The translations under genes were made by a program, and so were the position numbers. Positions 19,311 to 27,180 of a stretch of 64,000 bases of DNA are shown one piece after another. Source of the DNA: Methylorubrum salsuginis (GTDB lineage: Bacteria > Pseudomonadota > Alphaproteobacteria > Rhizobiales > Beijerinckiaceae); the NCBI RefSeq assembly GCF_900114375.1, contig NZ_FOSV01000011.1:62001-126000 (forward strand), given 5' to 3'. The notes beneath the pieces are model-generated. The model searched no databases, was not told where the DNA came from, and worked only from the letters and a program-made list of their open reading frames with translations. Each line of letters starts with the position of its first letter. Position 1 is the stretch's first letter.

Positions 19311-20915
19311 ATGGCTGACAAACGAAAGGCCAGTTGGGGCAGCGGGGAGCTCTACGATCTCCTCTGCCTCATGATGCTCGGAACCTGCGTCTGGCTGCTC
19401 GGCGTGCAGCTCGGCGCCTTCCGTTGGCTCGACCGGTTCATCCTCGGCCACAACCTCTCCGACGTGTTCAAGCTCGGCTTCTTCATGGGCCTCGGCGCGG
19501 TGGCGGCGAGCGTCTCGAAGTCGATCCGCTTGCGGAAGGCGATGCAGCAGCGCGACGCCGCCGAGGCGCAGGCCTCCGCGACGGCCCGCCACGATCCGCT
19601 CACGGGCCTCGCCAACCGCCGCCTGTTCACCGAACGCCTGGACGAGCGCCGCGTGGCGGGCTCGGGCGGCCGGCTCGCCGTGTTCGTGATCGACCTCGAC
19701 CGGTTCAAGCCGGTCAACGAACTCTACGGCTACGAGGCCGGCAACGCGGTGCTGCGCGCCGTCGGCGAGCGGCTGGAGCGGACGCTGCCCGCCGGCAGTA
19801 CGGTCGCGCGCCTCGACGGCGACGAATTCGCCGCCCTGGTCGAGACCGGGGCGGGCGGCGAGGGGCTGGCCCGGCTCGCACAGGCCGTGATCGCGGCCCT
19901 CTCCGCCCCGGTGACGTGGCAGGGTCACGAGATCAAGGTCGGCGCCACCATCGGCATCGCGGCGGCCGATCCCGAGGCCGGCGCCGCCGACGCGGTGCTG
20001 CACGCCGCCGACCTCGCCATGGCCCAGGGCAAGCGCGACGGGCGCGGCACCTATCGCGTGTTCGAGTCCGCCATGGACGAGGCTCTGAAGGCCCGAGCCC
20101 GGCTGGAGGCGGACCTGCGCGTCGCCATCGAGACCGGGCAGATCGAGCCTTATTACCAGCCGGTCGTGGCTCTGCCGGGCCAGACCGTCACCGGTTTCGA
20201 AGTGCTGGCCCGCTGGCGCCATCCCGAAAAGGGCCTGCTGATGCCCTCGACCTTCATCTCGGTCGCCGAGGAGACCGGGATGATCGGCGATCTCAGCTAC
20301 CTGATCCTGCGCCGCGCTTGCCTCGATGCCCGCGCTTGGCCGGGACATCTGCAACTCGCCGTCAACATCGCCCCCCAGCAGTTCCAGAACCCCGACCTTG
20401 CCTTGCGCATCCTGGCGATCCTGACCGAGACCGGCTTTCAGGCCCACCGCCTCGAAGTGGAGATCACCGAGACCGCGATCGTGCAGGATCTGGAGGCGAC
20501 CCGCGCCACGCTCGGCGCCCTCCAGGCGCTCGGCGTGCGCGTGGCGCTCGACGATTTCGGGACCGGATATTCCAGCCTCTACCACCTGCGCGAGCTGCGC
20601 TTCGACAAGCTCAAGATCGACCGCTCCTACGTCGATTCCATCGGCGAGGGCGACGAGCGGGCCAAGCTCGTGGATGCGATCATCAAGCTCGGCTCGAGCC
20701 TCGGCCTCGTCACCACGGCCGAGGGCATCGAGACCGAAGCCAGCGTCGATTGGCTCTCGAACCAGGGCTGCGACTACGGACAGGGCTACCTGTTCGGCAA
20801 GCCGATGCCGCGCGAGGAGATCGACCGCCGCCTCGACGAGGGCCTGCTCGATACCGGCCCGGTCGAAGCGCCGGAGATCGGCCCGCGGGCGATCCTCGCC
20901 GAGAAGGCGGCCTAA
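19311..20915 (+). CDS. Membrane GGDEF-EAL protein, probably a c-di-GMP phosphodiesterase
   Basis: 534 residues. Two N-terminal membrane helices ('LLCLMMLGTCVWLLGVQL', 'LGFFMGLGAVAASVS') are followed by a GGDEF domain (about 90-250) and an EAL domain (about 260-520). The GGDEF signature is altered to 'RLDGDEF', so cyclase activity is doubtful although the metal-binding 'VIDLDRFKPVNELYGYEAG' is present. EAL residues look intact: 'GFEVLARWRHP' (E-x-L form), 'NIAPQQF', 'EITETAI', 'LDDFGTGYSSL', 'KIDRSYV' and 'AEGIET'. It is divergent from the NosP-NahK pair, whose Pseudomonas counterpart feeds into c-di-GMP and biofilm control. Confidence 0.9.
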   Translation: MADKRKASWGSGELYDLLCLMMLGTCVWLLGVQLGAFRWLDRFILGHNLSDVFKLGFFMGLGAVAASVSKSIRLRKAMQQRDAAEAQASATARHDPLTGLANRRLFTERLDERRVAGSGGRLAVFVIDLDRFKPVNELYGYEAGNAVLRAVGERLERTLPAGSTVARLDGDEFAALVETGAGGEGLARLAQAVIAALSAPVTWQGHEIKVGATIGIAAADPEAGAADAVLHAADLAMAQGKRDGRGTYRVFESAMDEALKARARLEADLRVAIETGQIEPYYQPVVALPGQTVTGFEVLARWRHPEKGLLMPSTFISVAEETGMIGDLSYLILRRACLDARAWPGHLQLAVNIAPQQFQNPDLALRILAILTETGFQAHRLEVEITETAIVQDLEATRATLGALQALGVRVALDDFGTGYSSLYHLRELRFDKLKIDRSYVDSIGEGDERAKLVDAIIKLGSSLGLVTTAEGIETEASVDWLSNQGCDYGQGYLFGKPMPREEIDRRLDEGLLDTGPVEAPEIGPRAILAEKAA

Positions 20916-20936
20916 CCTCCGCCCGAAAGGGCAACG

Positions 20937-20966
20937 GGCCGGACGCGCCGAAGGCTGCGTCCGGCC
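20937..20966 (+). terminator. Perfect 10-bp stem-loop downstream of the GGDEF-EAL gene
   Basis: GGCCGGACGC (20937-20946) pairs fully with GCGTCCGGCC (20957-20966) around a 10-nt loop, 21 nt after the stop. There is no U-run. The remaining 240 nt to the next gene show no feature. Confidence 0.6.
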
Positions 20967-21209
20967 TCGCGGCCGTGCCGGCACCGATCGGACGGTGGCG
21001 CCGCGCACAACCTCTGGAAACGGATCGAAACGTCGCGTCAGGGCCGGGCAAAGCCGGAGCGAACCGGAGCGCGACCGTTCCGGCCGAGGCGGAACACGGA
21101 CACGCGTCCGATTCCGCCTCGCCGTGACCGAATGGAGCGGAGACCGGGGCGGGCCGCCACAACGCAGATCAAATCCGCCACCCTCGCGTCCGGCCGGTCG
21201 AGTCCGCCC

Positions 21210-21839
21210 TCAGACCGACCCGAGGTCGCGGGCGAGTCGCTCGTGCGCCTGATCGAGGCGTTCCCGCACGGACTCCACCGGGCAGTCGAGGATCGCCGCG
21301 GCAGCCTCCCGGGACAGTCCCTCGACCGTCACGAGCAGCAGCGCCTCCCGTTGCGTCCGCGTCAGCCGATCCACCGCTGCCCGAACCGCATCCCGCTCGG
21401 GCGGCATTCCGGACCCCGCAGCGTGATCGTGTTCGGGTGAGCGCTCCGCTCTGCTCCGCCTCCGCTCGGACAGGTCGGTTCGGCGCAGGACGGCGAACAG
21501 CCAGACGGCGAGCGGCGGGCCTTCCGGCAGGTGCTCGCGGCTTTCCCAGGCCTTGAGCAGGGTGGATTGGACGAGATCGTCCGCCTCCACCGGATCCCAG
21601 GTGAGGGAGGCGGCGTAGCGGCGCAGACGCGGCACGAGGGCGATCAGTTCGGTCCGGAGGCCGGGCGACACCGCGCGCGCGACCCCGTCGGCCTCGAGCG
21701 CGGCCGCGAGGCGCCCCAGCATCCGTCCAAGGCGGGACTCGTCGGCAGGGGCGAGTGTGGCGGGATAGCCGTCCGGCAACCGGGCGAGGAATCCGACCGG
21801 ATCATGCGGGTCGTCCGATGTCTGCAAGGAGGCACCCAT
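21210..21839 (-). CDS. ECF-type sigma factor with N-terminal extension
   Basis: 209 residues. Region 2: 'PRLRRYAASLTWDPVEADDLVQSTLLKAWES' and 'PPLAVWLFAVLRRTDLSERRR'. Region 4: 'LTRTQREALLLVTVEGLSREAAAAILDCPVESVRERLDQAHERL'. The 65 residues before region 2 contain 'SRLGRMLGRLAAAL...GLRTELIALVPRL', similar to the extension of the sigma factor at 12891-13634, so the two look paralogous. It faces away from the PAS-LuxR gene. An EcfG-type promoter lies in the shared upstream region but points towards the PAS-LuxR gene. Confidence 0.83.
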   Translation of the reverse strand: MGASLQTSDDPHDPVGFLARLPDGYPATLAPADESRLGRMLGRLAAALEADGVARAVSPGLRTELIALVPRLRRYAASLTWDPVEADDLVQSTLLKAWESREHLPEGPPLAVWLFAVLRRTDLSERRRSRAERSPEHDHAAGSGMPPERDAVRAAVDRLTRTQREALLLVTVEGLSREAAAAILDCPVESVRERLDQAHERLARDLGSV

Positions 21840-21960
21840 AACCGCGAAAAGAAGCGGTCTGCTGGATCGATAGGCAGGTTCGGCAAGTCCTCGCGTTATC
21901 CTTGATCGATCACGATGGCGTCAATGATACAGATATACCAGTGAGGGATTCGAAAAAGAT

Positions 21961-21985
21961 GGAACCGCCTCGTGCGCAACCCGTT
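21961..21985 (+). promoter_or_regulatory. EcfG-type promoter upstream of the PAS-LuxR gene
   Basis: GGAAC (21961-21965), 16-nt spacer, CGTT (21982-21985). This is the general-stress (EcfG) promoter consensus of alphaproteobacteria with correct spacing. It sits about 50 nt before the proposed GTG start. Confidence 0.7.
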
Positions 21986-22037
21986 TGTGCCCCGCCATCG
22001 GACCGGTGGCGCGTGACACAGAAGGGTGTTTCTGGCC

Positions 22038-23498
22038 GTGACCGCGGGCGTCGACAGGCATGAACTGAGGCAGATCATCGCCGGCTTGAGCGAGGGCGTG
22101 ATCCTGGTCGAGCCCGACCAGACGATCGCCTATGCCAACGCGGCGGCGCTGGCGATGCACGGTGCCGGGAGCCTGGAAGAACTCGGTTCCACGGTCGATG
22201 CCTACCGTGAGCGGTTCGCCCTGCGCTACCGCAACAACAAGACGCCCAACCATTACCCGATCGAGCGTGTCGTGGACGGCGAAAGCTTTCACGACGTCAT
22301 CGTCGAAGTGCGCCGCACGGACCAGCCGGACACGGAGTTCGTCCATTCGCTGCGCAGCATCGTGGCGACCGACCGCGACGGCAAGCCGAGCTGCCTGGCG
22401 CTGATCCTCAAGGACGTGTCCGACCAGTTCGAGGCCGAGGAGCGGTTCGAGGCGACCTTCAACGCCAACCCGGCGCCCGCCCTCATCACCCGGCTGTCGG
22501 ACCTGCGCCACGTGAAGGTCAATATCGGCTTCCTCGAAATGACCGGCCACACCCGCGACGCCGTCCTGGGACGCAGCGTCTACGAGGTGGACGTTCTCGC
22601 CGGCGCCCGAAACCGCGACCTCGCGGTCTCGCGGCTCAACGAGGGCGGCACCATCCCGCAGATGGAGGCCTGCCTCGAACTGCCAGATGGCGGCACCCGC
22701 TTCGTCATCGTCGCCGGCCAGCCTATCGATATGGGCGAGGAGCCGTGCATGCTCTTCACCTTCGCCGACCTCGAATTGCGCAAGAAGGCCGAGACGGCTC
22801 TCCGCCAGAGCGAGGAGCGCTTCGCCAAGGCGTTCCGGCTGACGCCCGTCCCGACGCTGCTGGCGCGGGCCGAGGATTTCCGGGTCACGGGCGTCAACGA
22901 GGCCTTCGCCCGCGTCTTCGGCTTCGACGAAGAGCAGGTCGTCGGGCGCTCGCTGGACGAGACCGGATTGTGGGTGTCGGACGAGCAGCGCGAGCGGTTC
23001 GGGACGGCGCTGGCACGGAACGGCTGCGTCCTCGGGATCGAGGCCTGCCTGCGCCACGCGAAGGCGGCCAACCTCGACTGCATGATCTCCGCCGAGCGGG
23101 TGAACATCAACGACGACGCCTTCGTCCTCCTCGTCCTGCAGGACATCACCGAGCGCAAGCACACCGAGCGCGAGCTGTTCGACGCGATCGAGGCGGTGAT
23201 GGCCGACACCTCGTGGTTCAGCCGGGGCCTGATCGAGAAGCTGGCCAATCTCCGTCGTCCGGGCCGGGAGAGCGGCGACGAGTCGGTACCGAACCTGACG
23301 GTGCGCGAACGGCAGATCCTCAACCTGATCTGCTCCGGTCTCGACGACGACGCCATCGCGCGCAAGCTCGGCCTGTCCCGCAACACCGTGCGCAACCATG
23401 GCGCCGCGCTCTACCGAAAGCTCGGCGTCCACCGCCGCACCGAAGCCGTGGTCTGGGGGCGCGAAAACGGATTTCCGGTCAGTGCGTCCGGTACATAA
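22038..23498 (+). CDS. PAS-domain regulator with LuxR-type DNA-binding domain
   Basis: 486 residues, cytoplasmic. Three PAS-like modules: 'HELRQIIAGLSEGVILVEPD...ANAAALAMHG' (about 5-130), 'RFEATFNANPAPALITR...LEMTGHTRDAVLGRSVYEVD' (about 138-255) and 'RFAKAFRLTPVPTLLAR...ARVFGFDEEQVVGRSLDE' (about 262-378). A C-terminal LuxR HTH follows: 'LTVRERQILNLICSGLDDDAIARKL' and 'NTVRNHGAALYRKLGV'. A GTG at 22026 is also possible; 22038 is preferred because AAGGG lies about 11 nt upstream and the PAS fold starts there. The EcfG promoter suggests stress induction. The CsbD-type genes follow on the same strand. Confidence 0.85.
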   Translation: MTAGVDRHELRQIIAGLSEGVILVEPDQTIAYANAAALAMHGAGSLEELGSTVDAYRERFALRYRNNKTPNHYPIERVVDGESFHDVIVEVRRTDQPDTEFVHSLRSIVATDRDGKPSCLALILKDVSDQFEAEERFEATFNANPAPALITRLSDLRHVKVNIGFLEMTGHTRDAVLGRSVYEVDVLAGARNRDLAVSRLNEGGTIPQMEACLELPDGGTRFVIVAGQPIDMGEEPCMLFTFADLELRKKAETALRQSEERFAKAFRLTPVPTLLARAEDFRVTGVNEAFARVFGFDEEQVVGRSLDETGLWVSDEQRERFGTALARNGCVLGIEACLRHAKAANLDCMISAERVNINDDAFVLLVLQDITERKHTERELFDAIEAVMADTSWFSRGLIEKLANLRRPGRESGDESVPNLTVRERQILNLICSGLDDDAIARKLGLSRNTVRNHGAALYRKLGVHRRTEAVVWGRENGFPVSASGT

Positions 23499-23593
23499 AA
23501 ACTAGTGTACCGGTAATTTCGTACTATTGAACTATTCCGGACCGAACACATCTGGAAGCGGGTCCAGGGAATTCTCCAAAGCAAGGGATGCCC

Positions 23594-23767
23594 ATGGCCG
23601 AGACTTCGAATTCCACTTCCACCAAGGCCCTCAAGGTCTCGGTGGAGGAGGCCTTCGGCAAGCTCACCGGCAACGACCGGGTCGAGGCCGAGGGCCGGCA
23701 TCAGAAGCGCGATGCGAACCGGCCCGAGGTCGACGGACCTCGGGCGGACAAGCCCCGCGCCGACTGA
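23594..23767 (+). CDS. Short CsbD-like stress protein
   Basis: 57 residues, Met-Ala-Glu-Thr start with AAGGG 6 nt upstream. The core 'VEEAFGKLTGNDRVEAEGR' resembles one CsbD repeat; the rest is charged and probably disordered ('HQKRDANRPEVDGPRADKP'). It is the first of a same-strand run of CsbD-like genes. Function unknown; CsbD family members are induced by general stress in many bacteria. A second in-frame ATG lies six bases upstream. Confidence 0.65.
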   Translation: MAETSNSTSTKALKVSVEEAFGKLTGNDRVEAEGRHQKRDANRPEVDGPRADKPRAD

Positions 23768-23824
23768 GCGAACCCGGCGCACCCGGCGCCGTGACACCCA
23801 CTCGAAACGAACGAGGAGATTCAC

Positions 23825-24193
23825 ATGGTCGATACCGACAGGATCACGGGCGCCGCCAAGGAACTCGGCGGCTCGATTCAGGGCGCCGTCGGAGATCTGA
23901 CCGGTCGCCGCAGCGACTCGGTCGAGGGCCGCCTGCGCGAGGCCCAGGGCTCTGCCGAGAACCTCTATGGGCAGGCCAAGGATGCCGTCCGCCACGCCGC
24001 CGACCGGGCCGGCGACTATGCCGACGACGCCTACGAATACGCCGAGGACGCCTACGAGCGCGGCGCCCGCTCCCTGCGCCGGGGCACCCGCGAGGTGAGC
24101 GATCAGGTCGCCGAGTATCCCCTCGCCTCGCTGCTCATCGCCGGCTTCGTCGGCTTCGGCATCGGCCTGCTCGTCAACGCCAACCGCGACTGA
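23825..24193 (+). CDS. CsbD-like protein with C-terminal membrane segment (YqjD/ElaB-like tail)
   Basis: 122 residues. The N-terminal CsbD-like repeats are 'DRITGAAKELGGSIQGAVGDLTGR' and 'SVEGRLREAQGSAENLYGQAKDAV'. A charged, Tyr/Asp-rich helix ('DRAGDYADDAYEYAEDAYERG') follows. The C-terminal transmembrane stretch 'LASLLIAGFVGFGIGLLVNA' ends with a few polar residues, as in tail-anchored ElaB/YqjD proteins. A GAGGAG site precedes the ATG. It likely coats or tethers something at the inner membrane under stress; role inferred only. Confidence 0.75.
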   Translation: MVDTDRITGAAKELGGSIQGAVGDLTGRRSDSVEGRLREAQGSAENLYGQAKDAVRHAADRAGDYADDAYEYAEDAYERGARSLRRGTREVSDQVAEYPLASLLIAGFVGFGIGLLVNANRD

Positions 24194-24272
24194 GCCGGCG
24201 CCCTCTCTTCACCCAAGGCGGCCTTGACCCAAGACCGACCTCACCAAGACCTACCCTACCCGGAGTGACAGC

Positions 24273-25196
24273 GTGACCACCATCAAGCCCGCCACCGCGC
24301 CCCTCGCGGCGGACGCACATGCCGATACCCGTGCCGTCCTTCTCAACACGGTGTCCTGGGGCGCCATCTTCGCGGGTGCCGTCACGGCCCTCGTGACGCA
24401 GGTCGTCATCAACCTCGTCGGCGTCGGCACCGGCCTCGCCGCCGTAGGCACCAACGCCGCCGAAAACCCCTCCGCCTCCACCGTCTCCATCGGCGCCGGC
24501 CTGTGGTTCGTCGGTTCGGGCATCGTCGCCTCGCTGGTCGGCGGCCTGATCGCCGGCCGCCTCTCGGGCAAGCCGCTGCCGGGCTCGGCCGCTCTGCACG
24601 GCCTCGTCTCCTGGGCGGTGACGACCCTCGTGGTGCTCTACCTGCTGACCTCCGCGGCGACCGGCCTGGTCGGCGGCACGCTCGGCACGGTCTCGGGCGC
24701 GCTGGGCGGCGCGGGCAACCTCGTCGGCGGCACGATCCAGACGGCGGCGCAGGCCGCGGCCCCCTCGCTGTCGAAGATCTCGAACCCGCTCGACGGCATC
24801 GAGCAGAAGGTGCGTGAGCAGTCTGCCGGCCAGGACCCGCAGGCCGCCCGTGACGCCGCCGTCGCCGCGGTGCGCGCCGTGCTGACCGGTGACGCGGCCC
24901 AGAAGGAAGAGGCCAAGAACCGCGCGGCCGATGCGCTGGCCAAGGCGCAGGGCATCTCGCCGGATCAGGCCAAGACGCAGATCGACGACTACCAGAAGCA
25001 GTACGAGCAGGCCGTCGCCACCGCCAAGAAGAAGGCCGAGGAGACCGCCATCGCCGCCAAGTCGGCCGCGACCCAGGGCGCCTTCTACGCCGCGTTGGCT
25101 CTGGTCCTCGGTGCGCTCGCCGCCTTCCTCGGCGGTCGCCTCGGCGCCCCGAAGCCCGTCACCCTGGTCGGCGCCTACGACGCCCGCCGTATCTGA
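24273..25196 (+). CDS. Membrane protein of unknown function (four-helix, long cytoplasmic helix)
   Basis: 307 residues with a GTG start. Membrane segments: 'VSWGAIFAGAVTALVTQVVINLVG', 'GLWFVGSGIVASLVGGLIAG', 'LHGLVSWAVTTLVVLYLLTSA' and, near the C-terminus, 'AFYAALALVLGALAAFLGG'. Between helices 3 and 4 lies a 150-residue Ala/Lys/Glu/Gln-rich region predicted as a helix or coiled coil ('AVRAVLTGDAAQKEEAKNRA'). It is glycine-rich in the membrane. Homologues are common in Methylobacterium without an assigned function. Its place inside the CsbD gene run suggests a stress role. Confidence 0.72.
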   Translation: MTTIKPATAPLAADAHADTRAVLLNTVSWGAIFAGAVTALVTQVVINLVGVGTGLAAVGTNAAENPSASTVSIGAGLWFVGSGIVASLVGGLIAGRLSGKPLPGSAALHGLVSWAVTTLVVLYLLTSAATGLVGGTLGTVSGALGGAGNLVGGTIQTAAQAAAPSLSKISNPLDGIEQKVREQSAGQDPQAARDAAVAAVRAVLTGDAAQKEEAKNRAADALAKAQGISPDQAKTQIDDYQKQYEQAVATAKKKAEETAIAAKSAATQGAFYAALALVLGALAAFLGGRLGAPKPVTLVGAYDARRI

Positions 25197-25280
25197 CCCC
25201 ATCCCCATGGCTCCCGCCTCCGGGCGGGGGCCTCATCCGACCGGCGTCGGCCGGCCATTGACGACGAAGGAGATCATCCG

Positions 25281-25481
25281 ATGAGCAGCACCACGGACAA
25301 GCTGAAGGGTCTCGCCAACGAGGCCGTCGGCAACATCAAGCAGGGCATCGGCAACGCCACCAACAACGACAAGCTCGTCGCCGAGGGCAAGGCCCAGGAG
25401 CTGAAGGGTGAGACCCAGAAGACGGTCGGCGAGGCCAAGGACGGCGTCAAGAACGTCGCCGACAAGATCACCGGCCGCTGA
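25281..25481 (+). CDS. CsbD family stress protein
   Basis: 66 residues, a full canonical CsbD protein: 'STTDKLKGLANEAVGNIKQG', 'GNATNNDKLVAEGKAQEL', 'KGETQKTVGEAKDGVKNVAD'. It is small, Lys/Gly/Ala-rich and probably disordered or helical. A GAAGGAG site precedes the ATG. CsbD genes belong to general-stress regulons in several bacteria; the molecular role is unknown. Confidence 0.88.
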   Translation: MSSTTDKLKGLANEAVGNIKQGIGNATNNDKLVAEGKAQELKGETQKTVGEAKDGVKNVADKITGR

Positions 25482-25496
25482 TCCGGACGGACGAAA

Positions 25497-25514
25497 ACGG
25501 GGCTCCGGCCCCGT
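25497..25514 (+). terminator. Short GC stem-loop between CsbD-like genes
   Basis: ACGGGGC (25497-25503), loop TCCG, GCCCCGT (25508-25514), a perfect 7-bp stem with a tetraloop. It may attenuate or stabilise the 3' end of the upstream gene. Confidence 0.5.
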
Positions 25515-25540
25515 CCCCCTTACCCAGACAGGAGATCGAC

Positions 25541-25924
25541 ATGAACCGCGACCAGTTCCGCGGCGCCTCCCGCCACCTCAAGGGCCGTGCCCAGACTGCG
25601 GTCGGCGGCCTCACCGGAGACCCGGCCCGCCAGATCCGCGGCGCCGTCAACCAGATCGCCGGCGGCGCGCAATACGCCTACGGCCGGGCCCGCGACCGGG
25701 CCGAGGACATCGCCGAGGACGGGCGCCACTTCGCTCACGCGGCCCGCGACCATGCGGACGAATGGATCGGCGACGGCCGCCGCCTCGCCCGCGAGACCGC
25801 CCGCCGCGGCGAGCGTCTGGGCCGCGCGGCGCTGCACAGGGCCGAGTCCAACCGCGCCGGCACGCTTCTGGGCCTGGCCGCCCTGGCCTTCTCGGCCGGC
25901 TGGCTCGCCCACCGTGTCCGCTGA
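25541..25924 (+). CDS. CsbD-like/helical protein with C-terminal membrane segment
   Basis: 127 residues. The N-terminal CsbD-like repeat is 'RGASRHLKGRAQTAVGGLTGD'. A long amphipathic Arg/Asp/Glu/Ala helix ('RARDRAEDIAEDGRHFAHAA') follows, then a terminal hydrophobic stretch 'AGTLLGLAALAFSAGWLAH'. The architecture parallels the 122-residue protein at 23825, so the two are likely paralogues. An AGGAGA site precedes the ATG. Last gene of the run; a strong stem-loop follows. Confidence 0.72.
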   Translation: MNRDQFRGASRHLKGRAQTAVGGLTGDPARQIRGAVNQIAGGAQYAYGRARDRAEDIAEDGRHFAHAARDHADEWIGDGRRLARETARRGERLGRAALHRAESNRAGTLLGLAALAFSAGWLAHRVR

Positions 25925-25955
25925 GGTCCTAGGTAAATCTGACGGCGCCTGAAGC

Positions 25956-25985
25956 GGCGTGGCGTGGGTCGAACCCCGCCACGCC
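25956..25985 (+). terminator. Intrinsic-type terminator after the CsbD gene run
   Basis: GGCGTGGCG (25956-25964) pairs with CGCCACGCC (25977-25985). A T-rich tract (CTTCCTTTT) follows directly, the clearest intrinsic terminator in the window. Confidence 0.75.
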
Positions 25986-26045
25986 CTTCCTTTTGGGCGA
26001 ATCGTCGACCGGCGCGCGCCGTCGCCGCGCGAAGGGGAAGACGAC

Positions 26046-26900
26046 CTATCGCCCGGACAGCTTCGCGAAGGCGGCGAAGCGTTCGCGCCAGTCCGGGTGC
26101 CAGCGCGAGAGCGCCGGGCGGTTCTCGATGATGTCGCCCGCCGCCCAGGCGATGCGGCGTTCGTCCTGCGCGCGGGTGGTCTCGCCGTCGGGGCAGAGGA
26201 TGTAGAAGTCGCCCGCCTCCACCCCCTCCAGCATGAACGCCACGGTCTCGTCCGGCGTCCAGGCGCCTTCCGGCTTCTCCGAGATGCCGCGGGCCCTGGC
26301 CAGACCGGTATAGACGAAGCCGGGGATGAACAGGTGGGCGCTGACCGGGGCGCCGCTCTCGCGCAGCTCGTGGGCCAGCGCCTCGGTCGCGGCCTTCACG
26401 CCGGCCTTCGACACGTTGTAGGGCGCGTTGCCCGGCGGGGTGGTGATGCCCTGTTTCGATCCGGTGACGATGACGGCGCCCGGCTCGCCGCCCGCGACGA
26501 GGCGGGGCGCGAAGGCGCGGATGCCGTGGATGACGCCCCAGAGGTTGGTGTCGAGGATGCGGCGCCACGTGGCCTCGTCGGAGAAGAGGCGCCCGCCCGC
26601 CTCGATGCCGGCGTTCAGCATGACGACCGACGGCGGGCCGCCCTGCGACGCCGCTTCCGCCAACGCCTCCATGGCGGCGCCGTCGCCGACATCGGTGGGG
26701 ATCGCCGTCACCGCGCTACCCGTCCCTTCGAGCGCGGACGCGGCGCGGTCCAGCGCCTCGCCCGGCAGGTCGGCCAGGACGACGTGCAGGCCGCGGGCCG
26801 CGAAGGCCTGCGCCGCCGCCCACCCGATCCCGCTCGCCGCCCCGGTGACGACGGCGGTGCGTCCTGCGGTGAAGGGTGTGGTGCGATTCGGCTCAGCCAT
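26046..26900 (-). CDS. Short-chain dehydrogenase/reductase
   Basis: 284 residues, classical SDR. The cofactor motif TGAASGIG is at about residue 20 and 'LNAGIEAGG' is the NAG motif. Catalytic Ser in 'AVIVTGSKQGITTP', then 'YNVSK' with Tyr and Lys. The substrate is unknown. The start at 26900 has GGAAAG upstream at a rather long distance; the frame opens at 26972. It is convergent with the CsbD run and divergent from the EcfG-promoter gene. Confidence 0.85.
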   Translation of the reverse strand: MAEPNRTTPFTAGRTAVVTGAASGIGWAAAQAFAARGLHVVLADLPGEALDRAASALEGTGSAVTAIPTDVGDGAAMEALAEAASQGGPPSVVMLNAGIEAGGRLFSDEATWRRILDTNLWGVIHGIRAFAPRLVAGGEPGAVIVTGSKQGITTPPGNAPYNVSKAGVKAATEALAHELRESGAPVSAHLFIPGFVYTGLARARGISEKPEGAWTPDETVAFMLEGVEAGDFYILCPDGETTRAQDERRIAWAAGDIIENRPALSRWHPDWRERFAAFAKLSGR

Positions 26901-27147
26901 GATGGGGTCTTTCCGGAACGACGGCGAACGGGTCGCGAAACTCAGCGCCCCGCCTGCGTAACGCCCAATCACCGGCCCGGCCCGGCGTTCCGTTCGGTGC
27001 CGACATCCTGGAGGTGAAGCGCTTCACGAAACGGAGCAAGGCCCACGACGCCCACTCGGTTTCGGCGTCGTTCCTCGCCTTTGCCGGAAGCCGCGCCCGC
27101 CATGAACGTGAGTGGTGCGAAAGCTTCGCGGGACGCGCCGACCAAGC

Positions 27148-27172
27148 GGAACGATAAGCTTGGCTTCACGTT
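27148..27172 (+). promoter_or_regulatory. EcfG-type promoter directly before the gene at 27181
   Basis: GGAAC (27148-27152), 16-nt spacer, CGTT (27169-27172). Transcription would begin about 27178-27181, on or next to the ATG, so the message would be leaderless or nearly so. Confidence 0.72.
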
Positions 27173-27180
27173 CTGCAAGC

